NCBI RefSeq assembly: GCF_001439695.1
Contig: NZ_JYLL01000002.1
Coordinates: forward strand, 248,001 to 312,000
Length of the DNA stretch: 64,000 nucleotides
Direction: 5' to 3'
DNA from: Pseudomonas veronii
GTDB taxonomy: Bacteria > Pseudomonadota > Gammaproteobacteria > Pseudomonadales > Pseudomonadaceae
Under the pieces are notes generated by a model. The model worked only from the letters and a program-made list of their open reading frames with translations. It did not search any database and had not been told where the DNA came from. This document shows positions 45,988 through 54,985 of the stretch, piece by piece (the first letter of the stretch is position 1; every line of letters starts with the position of its first letter). Position numbers and translations under genes: made by a program.

Positions 45988-46380
45988 TTGTTCCTTGAAG
46001 CAGCGGTGATCGTCCTGGCCCTGTTGTGGGCCGGGACGTTGGCGTTTTTGCTGCGCTATGTGCGCCAGCAACGCGAGTGGGTGGTGCAACAGGCCGAACG
46101 CGATGCCGTGCGTGACCGGCGCGTGGTGGAGTTGGCCAAGCGCGTCGATCACTTCCAGCAAAGTGCGGTGCGGGTCGGGGATGAGGTGCATGAACTGCGC
46201 GCGATCCTCGGGCCGTTGCCGGACAAGCTGGCGCAGATTGAACAGCGCGATCCGTCCAGCCTGTCTTTTGCCCAGGCGGCGAAGCTGGTTGGCATGGGCG
46301 CGACCGTGGATGAGCTGACGCAGTCGTGCGGCTTGACCCAGGCTGAGGCGCAGTTGATGAGTAAGTTGCACAAAAGCTGA
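45988..46380 (+). CDS. DUF2802 domain protein downstream of cheW
   Basis: 130 residues with one N-terminal membrane helix (ILEA-like start, AAVIVLALLWAGTLAFLLRY), a coiled charged stretch and a C-terminal helix-turn-helix-like DUF2802 segment (FAQAAKLVGMGATVDELTQS, CGLTQAEAQLM). It starts on TTG directly after the cheW TGA. It is conserved at this place in other pseudomonads as I recall, but its function is unknown. Confidence 0.75.
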   Translation: MFLEAAVIVLALLWAGTLAFLLRYVRQQREWVVQQAERDAVRDRRVVELAKRVDHFQQSAVRVGDEVHELRAILGPLPDKLAQIEQRDPSSLSFAQAAKLVGMGATVDELTQSCGLTQAEAQLMSKLHKS

Positions 46381-46410
46381 TTGCGCGCTGATGGGTATCT
46401 AGCGATCCAA

Positions 46411-46440
46411 CTGTAGGCGCTGGCTTGCCCGCGCTTACAG
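46411..46440. repeat. REP-like palindrome after the che operon
   Basis: CTGTAGGCGC and GCGCTTACAG pair (10 bp, one G-T) around TGGCTTGCCC. This is a single REP with the GGCTTGCCC core. No T-run follows, so it is not a standard terminator, but it may end or protect the che transcript. Confidence 0.6.
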
Positions 46441-46553
46441 GAAAGCAGCCTGGCGTCGCCCCTGGCCAATTAAATTGCAAACCCGATGGCTTTTTTTATC
46501 TCCTCAAAGGTCAACATCCTTCAAGCACCTTTGACCCCAGGAGAGCTCCCCCC

Positions 46554-47474
46554 ATGACCACCCACAAAGCCCTGTTGATCCTCCACGGCAAGCAAGCCCT
46601 CAACGAGGACGTGCGCGCTGCCGTGCTGGCTCGGCGTGAGCAGGGCTGGGAGCTGGCGGTGCGGGTGACATGGGAGGGCGGCGACGCGCAGCGGCTGGTC
46701 AACGAGGCCCTGGACGGCGGGTACACGCACATCATTGCCGGCGGCGGTGACGGCACCTTGCGCGATGTGGCCGAGGCGATGGCCCAGGCCGGGACCGATG
46801 CGAGCCTGGTGCTGATGCCGTTGGGCACCGCCAATGATTTTGCCCGCGCCGCCGGTGTGCCGCTGCAGCCCGACCAGGCCCTGGCGTTGCTGGATGTGCC
46901 GGCCAGGGCGATCGACCTCGGCCGCGTCGGCGGGCAAGTATTCCTCAACATGGCCACTGGCGGCTTCGGCAGCCAGGTCACCGCCAATACCTCCGAAGAA
47001 CTGAAGAAAGTGCTGGGCGGCGCGGCCTATCTGTTCACCGGCTTGTCGCGCTTCAGTGAGTTGAAGGCCGCGTATGGCGAGCTGGAAGGCCCGGATTTCC
47101 ATTGGAAAGGCGAGCTGCTCGCGCTGGGCATCGGCAACGGCCGCCAGGCCGGCGGTGGGCATGTGCTGTGCCCCGACGCACTGGCGGACGATGGGCTGCT
47201 GGACATCAGCATTTTGCCGGCCCCCCAGGAAGTGGTCGGCACCCTGCGTGAACTGATGAACAATGGCTGGGGCCTGGACACCATGTTTGTCCGCGCGCGC
47301 CTGCCGTGGGTCAAGATCAAGGTGGCGCAAGGTTTGTATATCAACCTGGATGGCGAACCGCTGCAAGGCGATGACCTGCATTTCGAGGTCGTGCCCAAGG
47401 CCCTGCGCGTCCATCTGCCGCCGGGTTCGCCCTTAGTCGTCCAGGCTGATGATCTGCTCGCGCACGGCAAATAA
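46554..47474 (+). CDS. yegS: Lipid kinase YegS
   Basis: A 306-residue diacylglycerol/sphingosine-kinase-like enzyme. The ATP-binding GGGDGTL (IIAGGGDGTLRDVAEAM) is present, as are PLGTANDFARAAGVP and the later GNGRQAGGGHVLCPDA. E. coli YegS phosphorylates phosphatidylglycerol in vitro. ATG 46554 follows AGGAGAGCTC. Its last 42 bp overlap the end of the convergent response regulator gene. Confidence 0.93.
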   Translation: MTTHKALLILHGKQALNEDVRAAVLARREQGWELAVRVTWEGGDAQRLVNEALDGGYTHIIAGGGDGTLRDVAEAMAQAGTDASLVLMPLGTANDFARAAGVPLQPDQALALLDVPARAIDLGRVGGQVFLNMATGGFGSQVTANTSEELKKVLGGAAYLFTGLSRFSELKAAYGELEGPDFHWKGELLALGIGNGRQAGGGHVLCPDALADDGLLDISILPAPQEVVGTLRELMNNGWGLDTMFVRARLPWVKIKVAQGLYINLDGEPLQGDDLHFEVVPKALRVHLPPGSPLVVQADDLLAHGK

Positions 47475-48092
47475 CACCAGGCCCGCCACATCGAAAATCT
47501 GCAGGCGCTTCATGATTTGCGAGCGGTGGGCTTCCACGGTCTTGATGCTCAACCCGAGGCCGTGGGCGATTTCCCGGGTGGATTTGCCACGCACGACCAG
47601 GCGCAGGATTTCCAACTGGCGAGCGGTGAGGTTGTGGTTGTGGGCGACCGGGGAGGACGGGGCCTGATTGCGTACCAGCGCCTGGCTGATCACGGTGTGG
47701 GCAATCGCCGGGCTCAGGTAGCGCTCGTCATTGCTCAGCGCCAGCAGTGCCTGCTCCAGTTCGTTGGCGCTGGTGTCCTTGAGCAGGTAGCCATGGGCGC
47801 CGGCCTCCAGGGCACGCATGATCAGCTCCGGGTCGGTGTGCATCGACAGGATCAGCACCTTGCTCTTGGGGTAGGCCGTCTTGAGCTGGTGCAACGCATC
47901 CAGGCCGCCGGTGTGTTTCATCGACAGGTCCAGCAGCACGATATCCGGCAGCAGGGCGCTGAATGTTTCCAGCACCTGCGCGCCATCGCTGGCTTCGCCA
48001 ATCACCGTGTAGCCGGGAATGTCCAGGACCAGCGCGCGGACGCCGGCCCTGATCAGTGCGTGGTCATCCACCAGGAGTAAAGTGCGGGTCAC
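47433..48092 (-). CDS. NarL/LuxR-type response regulator
   Basis: 219 residues: receiver with Asp55 (IVLLDLSMKHTGGLDAL) and a C-terminal LuxR HTH (LTARQLEILRLVVRGKSTRE, SIKTVEAHRSQIMKRL). The GTG start overlaps the stop of the kinase gene (GTGA). The regulon is unknown. The 3' end overlaps yegS tail-to-tail by 42 bp, so the two messages would be antisense at their ends. Confidence 0.9.
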   Translation of the reverse strand: MTRTLLLVDDHALIRAGVRALVLDIPGYTVIGEASDGAQVLETFSALLPDIVLLDLSMKHTGGLDALHQLKTAYPKSKVLILSMHTDPELIMRALEAGAHGYLLKDTSANELEQALLALSNDERYLSPAIAHTVISQALVRNQAPSSPVAHNHNLTARQLEILRLVVRGKSTREIAHGLGLSIKTVEAHRSQIMKRLQIFDVAGLVLFAVREQIISLDD

Positions 48093-48982
48093 TCGAGAAC
48101 CTTCAGGGGACTGGCCCGTTCGAGGGCGCGCGGCGCCCAGGGGAAAAGTGCGTCGATCCGGGTGCCTTTGCCTGGCTGGCTGCTGACGGACAAGGTGCCC
48201 CCCAGTTGATCAATCCGCTCGGACATGCCCGCCATGCCCCGTTGGCCTTCCAGGCCTGGGTTGCTGGCGGGCGAAAAGCCCTGGCCGTCATCACTGATAA
48301 ACAGCGACAGGCCCTGGGGCAGGCGTTGCAGGCGAACCAGCAGGTTTTGCGCCTGGGCATGGCGCAGCATGTTGGTCACCGCTTCCTGGGTGATGCGAAA
48401 AGCGGCCACGGCCATTTCTTCGGGAATGCCGGTCAGCCGTTGCTGGCATTCCAGGCTCCAATGAATCGAGGTGTTTCCCAGGGTCTTGAGCAGGTGCGCG
48501 CGCAGGCTGGCTTCCAGGCCCAGGCTGGCCAACTGACGCGGGTTGAGAATGGCGGACACGTCGCGCACCTTGGCCAAGGTCTCGTTCAGGGTGTTGCACA
48601 GCACTGTGCATTGGCCCTGCAGGTCTTCCGGCAGGCGGCGCTTGAGCCATTCGCTTTGCAGCTTGGCGGCGGTGAGCAATTGGCCGATATCGTCGTGCAG
48701 CTCTCGGCTGAGGCGGTGCCGCTCGTTTTCCTGGACTTGCAGCAGGCGATCGGCCAGTTCCTGGGGCTGGAACTTGATCGATTTACGTGAGTTCCACTGC
48801 CGCAGGCCCACCAGCACCAGGGTGGCCACGTTGATCAGCAACACCATCAATGGCAAGGGCGTGGAGCGAGCGTAGGCCCACAGCCCCAGCAGCAGTGAGC
48901 ACAGGCACAACACGAGAACCAGTCGACGGGCATTGCTGCGGGAAGCGGATTTGACGAGGAGTGACTTGAGGCTGGCGTACAT
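48089..48982 (-). CDS. NarX/UhpB-type sensor histidine kinase
   Basis: 297 residues. Two N-terminal membrane helices (about 20-37 and 45-60) have almost no periplasmic loop, so it probably senses within the membrane or cytoplasm. The HisKA_3 motif is ENERHRLSRELHDDIGQLL with its phospho-His. The HATPase has FRITQEAVTNMLRHAQA, DDGQGF and GQRGMAGMSERI. It is transcribed ahead of the response regulator. I cannot name the system. Confidence 0.9.
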   Translation of the reverse strand: MYASLKSLLVKSASRSNARRLVLVLCLCSLLLGLWAYARSTPLPLMVLLINVATLVLVGLRQWNSRKSIKFQPQELADRLLQVQENERHRLSRELHDDIGQLLTAAKLQSEWLKRRLPEDLQGQCTVLCNTLNETLAKVRDVSAILNPRQLASLGLEASLRAHLLKTLGNTSIHWSLECQQRLTGIPEEMAVAAFRITQEAVTNMLRHAQAQNLLVRLQRLPQGLSLFISDDGQGFSPASNPGLEGQRGMAGMSERIDQLGGTLSVSSQPGKGTRIDALFPWAPRALERASPLKVLE

Positions 48983-49261
48983 AGCGGATGCTTTTCACGT
49001 TTTATGCATCATGACGTTAGGTCACTTCGAGGGCGGCATGGTACCACTTTGCTTACCGTTGGTCGCCAGGCGTCATTTGCACGGAGTGGGGGCATGCCTA
49101 TTAAGAATAGTTATATGTTGGCGGTTATTTGGTATGGATTGGCTTTATAGCGCGGGCAACTTGGTTGTCGCCACTTATTGCAGGGCACATTAGTTATTCT
49201 TGTCGTTTTTGGGCAAGACGCTGGGTGAAAGCGACACCTTAGTGCTTAACGGCGCAGTCAT

Positions 49262-49711
49262 TCATGAAACGTGGTGCAGACGCTGTTGCGGCTTATTGGT
49301 GAAGTCCTTCTGCGGGATCTGGAGAGTGACCGTCGCAATCAGTGAGGTTTGTTCACTTTCATCCAGGCTCAACTCACCGGTGCGGGTGTCGATCAACTCC
49401 AGCTGCCACGCCAGTAACGTCAGGCAGTTGTTCAAGGCATCGAGGGCCTGATCGTGCAGTTGCAAAGGGCTCTGCGCGTTGGCAATCAGGTCCTGGATAT
49501 GTCGCGAGAACTCGCTGATCGCCTGCAGAGCCAGATCATCGGCCTTTTCGGCGAGCGCCGTGAGGCTGAACTTCATGCAGTCGATGGCATCGCTGTCATT
49601 ACGAATCAAATGCAGATGGCTCAAGCACTCTTCCGACTTTCTCAGCAGCTTTTCGGCCTCTAGCAGGAATTCGGGAAGTGTGGTTTGCCACTCGTTCGCG
49701 CTATTCATCAT
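49262..49711 (-). CDS. Hpt-like helical protein of unknown function
   Basis: 149 acidic residues, all helical: WQTTLPEFLLEAEKLLRKSE, SLTALAEKADDLALQAI, QALDALNNCLTLLAWQLELI. The layout suggests a four-helix bundle resembling Hpt or receptor-coupled proteins, but the HxxKG phospho-His motif is missing. ATG 49711 follows GGAG at a 6-bp spacing. It lies between the two-component pair and cheV, on the opposite strand to cheV. Confidence 0.65.
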   Translation of the reverse strand: MMNSANEWQTTLPEFLLEAEKLLRKSEECLSHLHLIRNDSDAIDCMKFSLTALAEKADDLALQAISEFSRHIQDLIANAQSPLQLHDQALDALNNCLTLLAWQLELIDTRTGELSLDESEQTSLIATVTLQIPQKDFTNKPQQRLHHVS

Positions 49712-49753
49712 GCAAGTCTCCACAGCATACGGTCGGGCGATGAGATGTCGCAC

Positions 49754-50262
49754 TGCGTGAATAGCGTAAAACTACCGCTGAAAGATGACTGAAATCTGTA
49801 GGGCGCTTCTGAGACTTTAGTAGGACGTTTATTTGAATGATCATGCGAGGCGCGCACTGCCCTCGTCATCGGGGCCGATTGCGCAACTTCGATTGCCGAC
49901 AGGTGAGTGTCCGGAAGGCCCGCGGGCCTTGGGCTTACGATGGCAAACAAAAGCCTGACTCCATTCATGCAATGAGAATGGCGTCACATTAATGGCAATT
50001 AGATATCGCGAATATCAGGTTGGGCCTGATTGTGCCTAGGGGAATCCCTTACGCAGCGGAACCTTGCGCCGATTTGAATGTCGCGCAATGTTGCGATTCT
50101 GCCCAATGAAGAGGCCTGTGCAGTAAAGCATGATGTCAGTGTGACATCAATGGATTTGCGTGGCATTTTACAGGGGTCAAGGTCTGGCGCTTGCCGCCGA
50201 TAACAAGCTTAGCGAACCGCATAATCCCTTAGCGCGACCTGCGCGCATATCAGGAGCTTTTA
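49754..50262. other. Non-coding region upstream of cheV
   Basis: About 500 bp with no convincing gene. It holds the perfect inverted repeat TGATGTCA-GTG-TGACATCA (50131-50149) and the sigma-28 promoter of cheV (50177-50203). The base composition is less GC-rich than the flanking genes. Confidence 0.6.
50177..50203 (+). promoter_or_regulatory. Sigma-28 (FliA) promoter of cheV
   Basis: TCAAGGTC, 11 bp, then GCCGATAA, an exact consensus -10. The -35 begins TCAAG, as at fliC. The predicted start of transcription is about 50 bp before the cheV ATG. Confidence 0.85.
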
Positions 50263-51198
50263 ATGGCCGGCATTCTCGACACGGTAGATCAACGCACACA
50301 ATTGGTGGGTGAGAATCGCCTGGAGATTCTCATGTTTCGCCTGGCCGGGCGGCAGCTGTTCGCGATCAACGTGTTCAAGGTGCAGGAGGTCTTGCAACTG
50401 CCCAAGCTGACCCTGATGCCTCAGCGCCACCCGTTTGTGTGCGGCGTGGTCAACCTGCGGGGCCAGACCCTGCCGGTGATCGACCTGTCCCAGGCCATCG
50501 GCATGCGCCCGCTGGTGCCGGGGCCCAACAGCACCATCATCGTCACCGAGTACAACCGCTCGGTGCAGGCGTTCCTGGTGGGCGGCGTCGATCGCATCGT
50601 CAACATGAACTGGGAAGCCATCCTGCCGCCGCCGACCAGCGCCGGGCGCCAGCACTACCTCACGGCCATCAGCAAGGTCGATGACCAGTTGGTGGAAATC
50701 ATCGACGTGGAAAAAGTCCTCGCCGAGATCGTGCCATACAACGCCAAGGTCTCCCGCGATAAACTCGATGACCCGATACTGGAGCGCGCCCGTGGCCGTG
50801 AAGTGCTGCTGGTGGACGACTCCAATGTCGCGCTGTCGCAGTTGCGCGACACCCTGGGCCAGTTGGGCGTGAAGATGCACATCGCCAGTGACGGCCTCAA
50901 GGCGCTGAACATGCTCAAGGCCTGGGCCGACAGCGGCCAGGTGATGACCGACAAATTGCTGATGATCTTCACCGACGCCGAAATGCCTGAGATGGACGGC
51001 TACCGCCTGACCACCGAGATCCGCAATGACCCACGCCTGCGTGAGCTGTACGTGGTGCTGCACACCTCGCTGTCGGGCAGTTTCAACGAGTCGATGGTGA
51101 AGAAGGTCGGGTGCGATAACTTCCTGTCCAAATTCCAGCCGGACAAGCTGGTGGATGTGGTGCGTCAGCGACTGATGCTGGACGAAGCGCCGGCTTGA
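50263..51198 (+). CDS. cheV: Chemotaxis adaptor/receiver CheV
   Basis: 311 residues: N-terminal CheW domain (FRLAGRQLFAINVFKVQEVL, HPFVCGVVNLRGQTLPVIDL) and C-terminal receiver with Asp238 (FTDAEMPEMDGYRLT). CheV couples receptors to CheA and adapts through phosphorylation. It stands apart from the main che operon but carries its own sigma-28 promoter, so it is co-expressed with late flagellar genes. Confidence 0.95.
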   Translation: MAGILDTVDQRTQLVGENRLEILMFRLAGRQLFAINVFKVQEVLQLPKLTLMPQRHPFVCGVVNLRGQTLPVIDLSQAIGMRPLVPGPNSTIIVTEYNRSVQAFLVGGVDRIVNMNWEAILPPPTSAGRQHYLTAISKVDDQLVEIIDVEKVLAEIVPYNAKVSRDKLDDPILERARGREVLLVDDSNVALSQLRDTLGQLGVKMHIASDGLKALNMLKAWADSGQVMTDKLLMIFTDAEMPEMDGYRLTTEIRNDPRLRELYVVLHTSLSGSFNESMVKKVGCDNFLSKFQPDKLVDVVRQRLMLDEAPA

Positions 51199-51237
51199 CC
51201 TTAGGGTGACGGTTTTGCCCCTCAGGAATGCAGGCTC

Positions 51238-52044
51238 ATGCTCCGTCTCAGCGCGCTGTACCGTTACCCTTTGAAATCCGGCAAGGCCGAAACGTTGCAG
51301 CAGATCGGCCTGGACAAGCTCGGGTTGGATGGCGATCGACGCTGGATGCTGGTGGACGAAGCCAGCGGGCGTTTTTTGACGCAGCGCGCCGTGGCGACGA
51401 TGAGCCAGCTGTCGGCGCTGTGGAACCGCAGCGGTGGCCTGACCCTCAGTTCGCCTGGCTACGCAGCGCTGGACGTGGCGTTGCCCGGCAGCGAGGCTGA
51501 ACTGCGCGGTGTGACCATCTGGCGCGACACCTTGCGCGTGCCGGATGCGGGCGATGCCGCCGCCGCCTGGGTCAGCGACTTTATCGGCAAGCCGACGCGG
51601 CTGGTCCACATCCCGCTGGAGCGCGCGCGCACCACACAAGCCGGTTATGGCAAGGACGATGATCAGGTCGCGTTCGCCGACGGTTACCCGTTGCTGCTGA
51701 TCGGCCAGGCCTCCCTGGACGACCTGTCCCGGCACGTCGGTCGGCCCATGGAAATGCTGCGCTTTCGCCCCAACCTGGTGATCGACGGTGGCGATGCGTT
51801 CGCCGAAGACGGCTGGAAACGCCTGCGCATCGGCGATGTCGAGTTTCGTGTGGTCAAGCCGTGCTCACGCTGCATTCTGACCACCATCGACCCGCAGACC
51901 GGCGAGCGCAGTGCCGACCGCGAACCGTTCGTGACGCTGGAGGCCTATCGCAAGACCGAAGACGGCGCGATGTTCGGCCAGAACCTGGTCAACGATGGCG
52001 TGGGCCGCCTGGAAGTGGGCATGCCGGTGACTGTCCTCGAATAA
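51238..52044 (+). CDS. MOSC domain protein (YcbX/MARC-like)
   Basis: 268 residues. An N-terminal MOSC_N beta-barrel (LSALYRYPLKSGKAETLQQI) is followed by a MOSC domain with the molybdenum-cofactor Cys in KPCSRCILTTIDPQTG. Relatives bind Moco and reduce N-hydroxylated compounds, usually with a ferredoxin partner or a C-terminal Fe-S domain; no such domain is present here. It follows cheV by 39 bp and may be read from the same transcript. Confidence 0.85.
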   Translation: MLRLSALYRYPLKSGKAETLQQIGLDKLGLDGDRRWMLVDEASGRFLTQRAVATMSQLSALWNRSGGLTLSSPGYAALDVALPGSEAELRGVTIWRDTLRVPDAGDAAAAWVSDFIGKPTRLVHIPLERARTTQAGYGKDDDQVAFADGYPLLLIGQASLDDLSRHVGRPMEMLRFRPNLVIDGGDAFAEDGWKRLRIGDVEFRVVKPCSRCILTTIDPQTGERSADREPFVTLEAYRKTEDGAMFGQNLVNDGVGRLEVGMPVTVLE

Positions 52045-52052
52045 TGCGCCCC

Positions 52053-52092
52053 CAAAAAAAATGCCCGTCTCCTGCGAGACGGGCATTTTTTT
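52053..52092. terminator. Bidirectional terminator between the MOSC gene and ppnP
   Basis: ATGCCCGTCTC-CTGC-GAGACGGGCAT is a perfect 11-bp stem with A8 on the left and T7 on the right. It therefore serves both the plus-strand MOSC gene and minus-strand ppnP. Confidence 0.93.
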
Positions 52093-52106
52093 CGCGCGGG
52101 AATTGC

Positions 52107-52391
52107 TTAGCCGCGGTATTCGCACAGGTAAGCGGTGTCCACGGCGACCTTCAGCTGGAACTTGCTGTTGGCCGGAACGTGGAACAGGCTGCCGGCGGCG
52201 AAGGTTTCCCAGGTGCTGCTGTCGGGCAGCTTGACGGTCAGGGCGCCGGATACCACGTGCATGATTTCACGCTGGGCGGTGCCGAATTCGTATTCACCCG
52301 GGGCCATGACGCCGATGGTCGCCGGACCTTCTGCGGTGCCGAAAGCGATCGACTTGACGGTGCCGTCGAAGTACTCGTTGACTTTAAACAT
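52107..52391 (-). CDS. ppnP: Pyrimidine/purine nucleoside phosphorylase PpnP
   Basis: A 94-residue cupin of the DUF1255/YaiE family: [35 protein letters not shown], and [21 protein letters not shown]. coli PpnP cleaves several nucleosides with phosphate to base and ribose-1-phosphate. A GAGGAT ribosome site precedes ATG 52391. Confidence 0.93.
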   Translation of the reverse strand: MFKVNEYFDGTVKSIAFGTAEGPATIGVMAPGEYEFGTAQREIMHVVSGALTVKLPDSSTWETFAAGSLFHVPANSKFQLKVAVDTAYLCEYRG

Positions 52392-52455
52392 GGGCGAATC
52401 CTCGGAAAAAGGGTCTGGAAAGGTCGGCCAGTATGCCCAAGGGCAAGGGAGCTGC

Positions 52456-52998
52456 CTAGACCGGCAAAATCAGCGGTAACAGGCGTGCGGTGTTGCGCGC
52501 ATCTTCCAGCGCCCGGTGTTGCTGGCCATTGAACTGCATTCCCGCCAATTGCAGGGCGCTATTGAGCCCCGTTGGCTTGTCCAGGCGCCTGGCCTTGGCA
52601 AAGCGTTGCTTGAGGTTGATATGGGGCGTTTGGGCCAGCGCGCTGCTCAGGCCATGGCGCTGCCACTCCAGCTCGAGCTGCTGGCGATCGTAGTCGCCCC
52701 AGCTGGCCCAACCTTCCAGGTGTGCCTGATGCCGGCCCAGCCAGCGCTCGAACAGCGCCCACACTTCGCCGAAAGGCGCGGCGCTGTCCATGTTCGCCTG
52801 GGTGATATGGGTCAGCTTGCGGCAGAAGGGCGTCAGCAATGGACGCCGCTGCGGTCGCACAAAACGCTGGAAATGATCCAACTCGCGGCCCTGGCGGTTG
52901 ACCAGGCTTGCGCCGATCTCGATGACTTCCATCTCCGTCACGGGCCAGCCGCCGTCATCCGTTGTGGCTTCAAGGTCAATAATCAGCCAATGAGGCAT
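52456..52998 (-). CDS. DEDD-type 3'-5' exonuclease
   Basis: 180 residues with the DEDDh motifs: [11 protein letters not shown] (Exo I), [13 protein letters not shown] (Exo II, Asp), and [17 protein letters not shown] (Exo III). It is similar to the ERI1/KapD-type small exonucleases. ATG 52998 starts [12 protein letters not shown], as expected. The upstream extension to 53145 has no family similarity. Substrate unknown. Confidence 0.85.
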   Translation of the reverse strand: MPHWLIIDLEATTDDGGWPVTEMEVIEIGASLVNRQGRELDHFQRFVRPQRRPLLTPFCRKLTHITQANMDSAAPFGEVWALFERWLGRHQAHLEGWASWGDYDRQQLELEWQRHGLSSALAQTPHINLKQRFAKARRLDKPTGLNSALQLAGMQFNGQQHRALEDARNTARLLPLILPV

Positions 52999-53071
52999 CG
53001 TGCAGGTTCCCGTACTCTTCCCGTCCTGATGGGGATAGAGCGTAGCCCGGCCGCGTAGTTCCGCCCAGGCT

Positions 53072-54985
53072 TTATTCGATCTCCAGCAACACCTGGCGAT
53101 TGCGCACCTGATCGCCGGCCATGACCTGCACGGCCTTGACCACACCGTCGATGCCGGCCTTCAGCGGATGCTCCATTTTCATCGCTTCGAGCACCAGCAG
53201 CAGTTGCCCCTGAGTGACGCGTTCACCGGCGCGCACGCGCACATCGACGATGGCGCCGTCCATCGGCGCCTCGACCCTGCCGCCGCCGGCCGGGAGCTGG
53301 CGGTTGGCAACGTGGTGGTTGCGGTTGGTCACGCTCACGCCCGGTAGCCACAGCTGGGCACCGTCGAGGTGGTAGGCACTGCGGCGGCGGATGCCGTTGA
53401 TCACTGCGGTGGCCCAGCGGCCGTCGCTGCTGAGGTGGCGGATGTCGATGCCGTTGGCCTGCAGGTGATGGTCGGCGAGGACGCTGACCGTGATGTCCTG
53501 GACCGCATCGTCGACGGCCAACTGATAGCTCCACGGCACGTCAGCGCCGTTGCGCCACCCCGATAAGGCCGGGGCATGGGCCTGAGCGCTGTGTTGATAA
53601 AACAGCGCGGCGGCCAGGGCCAACTGTTCGGCGGATGCGCGGGGGCGGCGGATCTCGCTGAAGTGTTCGGCGATCAACGCGGTGCTGAAGTCGCCGTGGA
53701 TAAACTTCGGGTGCTTGAGCAGGTCGGTCAACAGCTGCTGGTTGCTCGCCACGCCCAGCAGCACCGTGTCCTCCACGGCGCGCAGCAGCTTGCGCCGCGC
53801 CTCCTCGCGGGTGGCGCCATGGGCGACGATCTTGCCGAGCAGCGGGTCATAGAACGGGCTGATGCGCTGACCTTCGAGAACCCCGTGGTCGACCCGCACG
53901 CCCGCGGCCGGTTCCCAGCGCAGCACCGCACCGGTTTGCGGCAGAAAGCCCTGGGCCGGGTCTTCGGCGTACAGGCGCACTTCCATGGCGTGGCCGCTGA
54001 GGCTGACCTGCGCTTGCTGTAACGGCAGCGGTTGGCCGGCGGCAATTTGCAGTTGCCAGTCGACCAGATCGAGGCCGCTGATCAGTTCGGTGACTGGGTG
54101 TTCGACTTGCAGGCGAGTGTTCATCTCCAGGAAGTAGAACCGGCCGTCGCGGTCGAGCAGGAACTCCACCGTCCCGGCGCCGACGTAATTCACCGCACGC
54201 CCGGCCTTCAGCGTCGCGTCGCCCATGGCCTGGCGCAGGGCCGGGGTCATCACCGGGCAGGGCGCCTCTTCAATGATTTTCTGATGGCGGCGCTGGACCG
54301 AGCAGTCGCGTTCGCCGAGGTGGATCAGGTTGCCGTGGCTGTCGCCGAACAGTTGGATTTCGACGTGGCGCGGTTCGATCAGCGCCTGTTCCAGGATCAG
54401 TTCGTCACTGCCGAATGCATTCAGGGCTTCGGAGCGGGCGCTGCGCAGTTGCTCTTGCAGGTGTTCGCGCTGATGCACCAGGCGCATACCTCGGCCGCCG
54501 CCGCCGGCACTGGCCTTGATCATCAGCGGGAAGCCGATGCGTTCAGCTTCTATTTGCAACGTGGCGTCGTCCTGGGCGCTGCCTTGGTAGCCGGCGACGC
54601 ACGGGACACCGGCCTCGAGCATGGCGAGTTTGGACCGGCGCTTGCTGCCCATCAGTTCGATGGCCTCGACGCTGGGGCCGATGAAGGTCAGCCCGGCGTT
54701 TATGCAGGCGCGGGCGAAATCGGGGTTTTCAGAGAGAAAGCCATAACCGGGGTGGACCGCGTCGGCACCGGTGCGTTGGGCTGCGCTGAGAATCGCCGGG
54801 ATATTCAGGTAGGACTGCTGCACCGGCGCCGGGCCGATATTCACGGCTTCGTCGGCCATCTGCACGTGCGCAGCCTGGGCGTCGGCGTCGCTGTAGACCG
54901 CTACGGTGCGATAGCCCAAGGCCTGGGCGGTGCGCTGGATGCGGCAGGCGATTTCGCCGCGGTTGGCGATCAGGATCTTGTTCAT
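53072..54985 (-). CDS. atuF: Geranyl-CoA carboxylase biotin-containing alpha subunit AtuF
   Basis: 637 residues: biotin carboxylase (MNKILIANRGEIACRIQRTA, HPGYGFLSEN, ATP-grasp loop KASAGGGGRGM) plus a C-terminal biotinyl domain with EAMKMEHP. With AtuC it carboxylates cis-geranyl-CoA in citronellol/geraniol breakdown. The related leucine-pathway LiuD was considered; the neighbours atuA, atuC and atuR decide. ATG 54985 overlaps the atuE stop (ATGA). Last gene of the operon here. Confidence 0.88.
   Translation of the reverse strand: MNKILIANRGEIACRIQRTAQALGYRTVAVYSDADAQAAHVQMADEAVNIGPAPVQQSYLNIPAILSAAQRTGADAVHPGYGFLSENPDFARACINAGLTFIGPSVEAIELMGSKRRSKLAMLEAGVPCVAGYQGSAQDDATLQIEAERIGFPLMIKASAGGGGRGMRLVHQREHLQEQLRSARSEALNAFGSDELILEQALIEPRHVEIQLFGDSHGNLIHLGERDCSVQRRHQKIIEEAPCPVMTPALRQAMGDATLKAGRAVNYVGAGTVEFLLDRDGRFYFLEMNTRLQVEHPVTELISGLDLVDWQLQIAAGQPLPLQQAQVSLSGHAMEVRLYAEDPAQGFLPQTGAVLRWEPAAGVRVDHGVLEGQRISPFYDPLLGKIVAHGATREEARRKLLRAVEDTVLLGVASNQQLLTDLLKHPKFIHGDFSTALIAEHFSEIRRPRASAEQLALAAALFYQHSAQAHAPALSGWRNGADVPWSYQLAVDDAVQDITVSVLADHHLQANGIDIRHLSSDGRWATAVINGIRRRSAYHLDGAQLWLPGVSVTNRNHHVANRQLPAGGGRVEAPMDGAIVDVRVRAGERVTQGQLLLVLEAMKMEHPLKAGIDGVVKAVQVMAGDQVRNRQVLLEIE

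Noticed and set aside
48933-49193. 86-codon plus-strand frame between the kinase and Hpt-like genes
   Set aside because: No ribosome site, unlikely composition, and it overlaps the start of the kinase gene.
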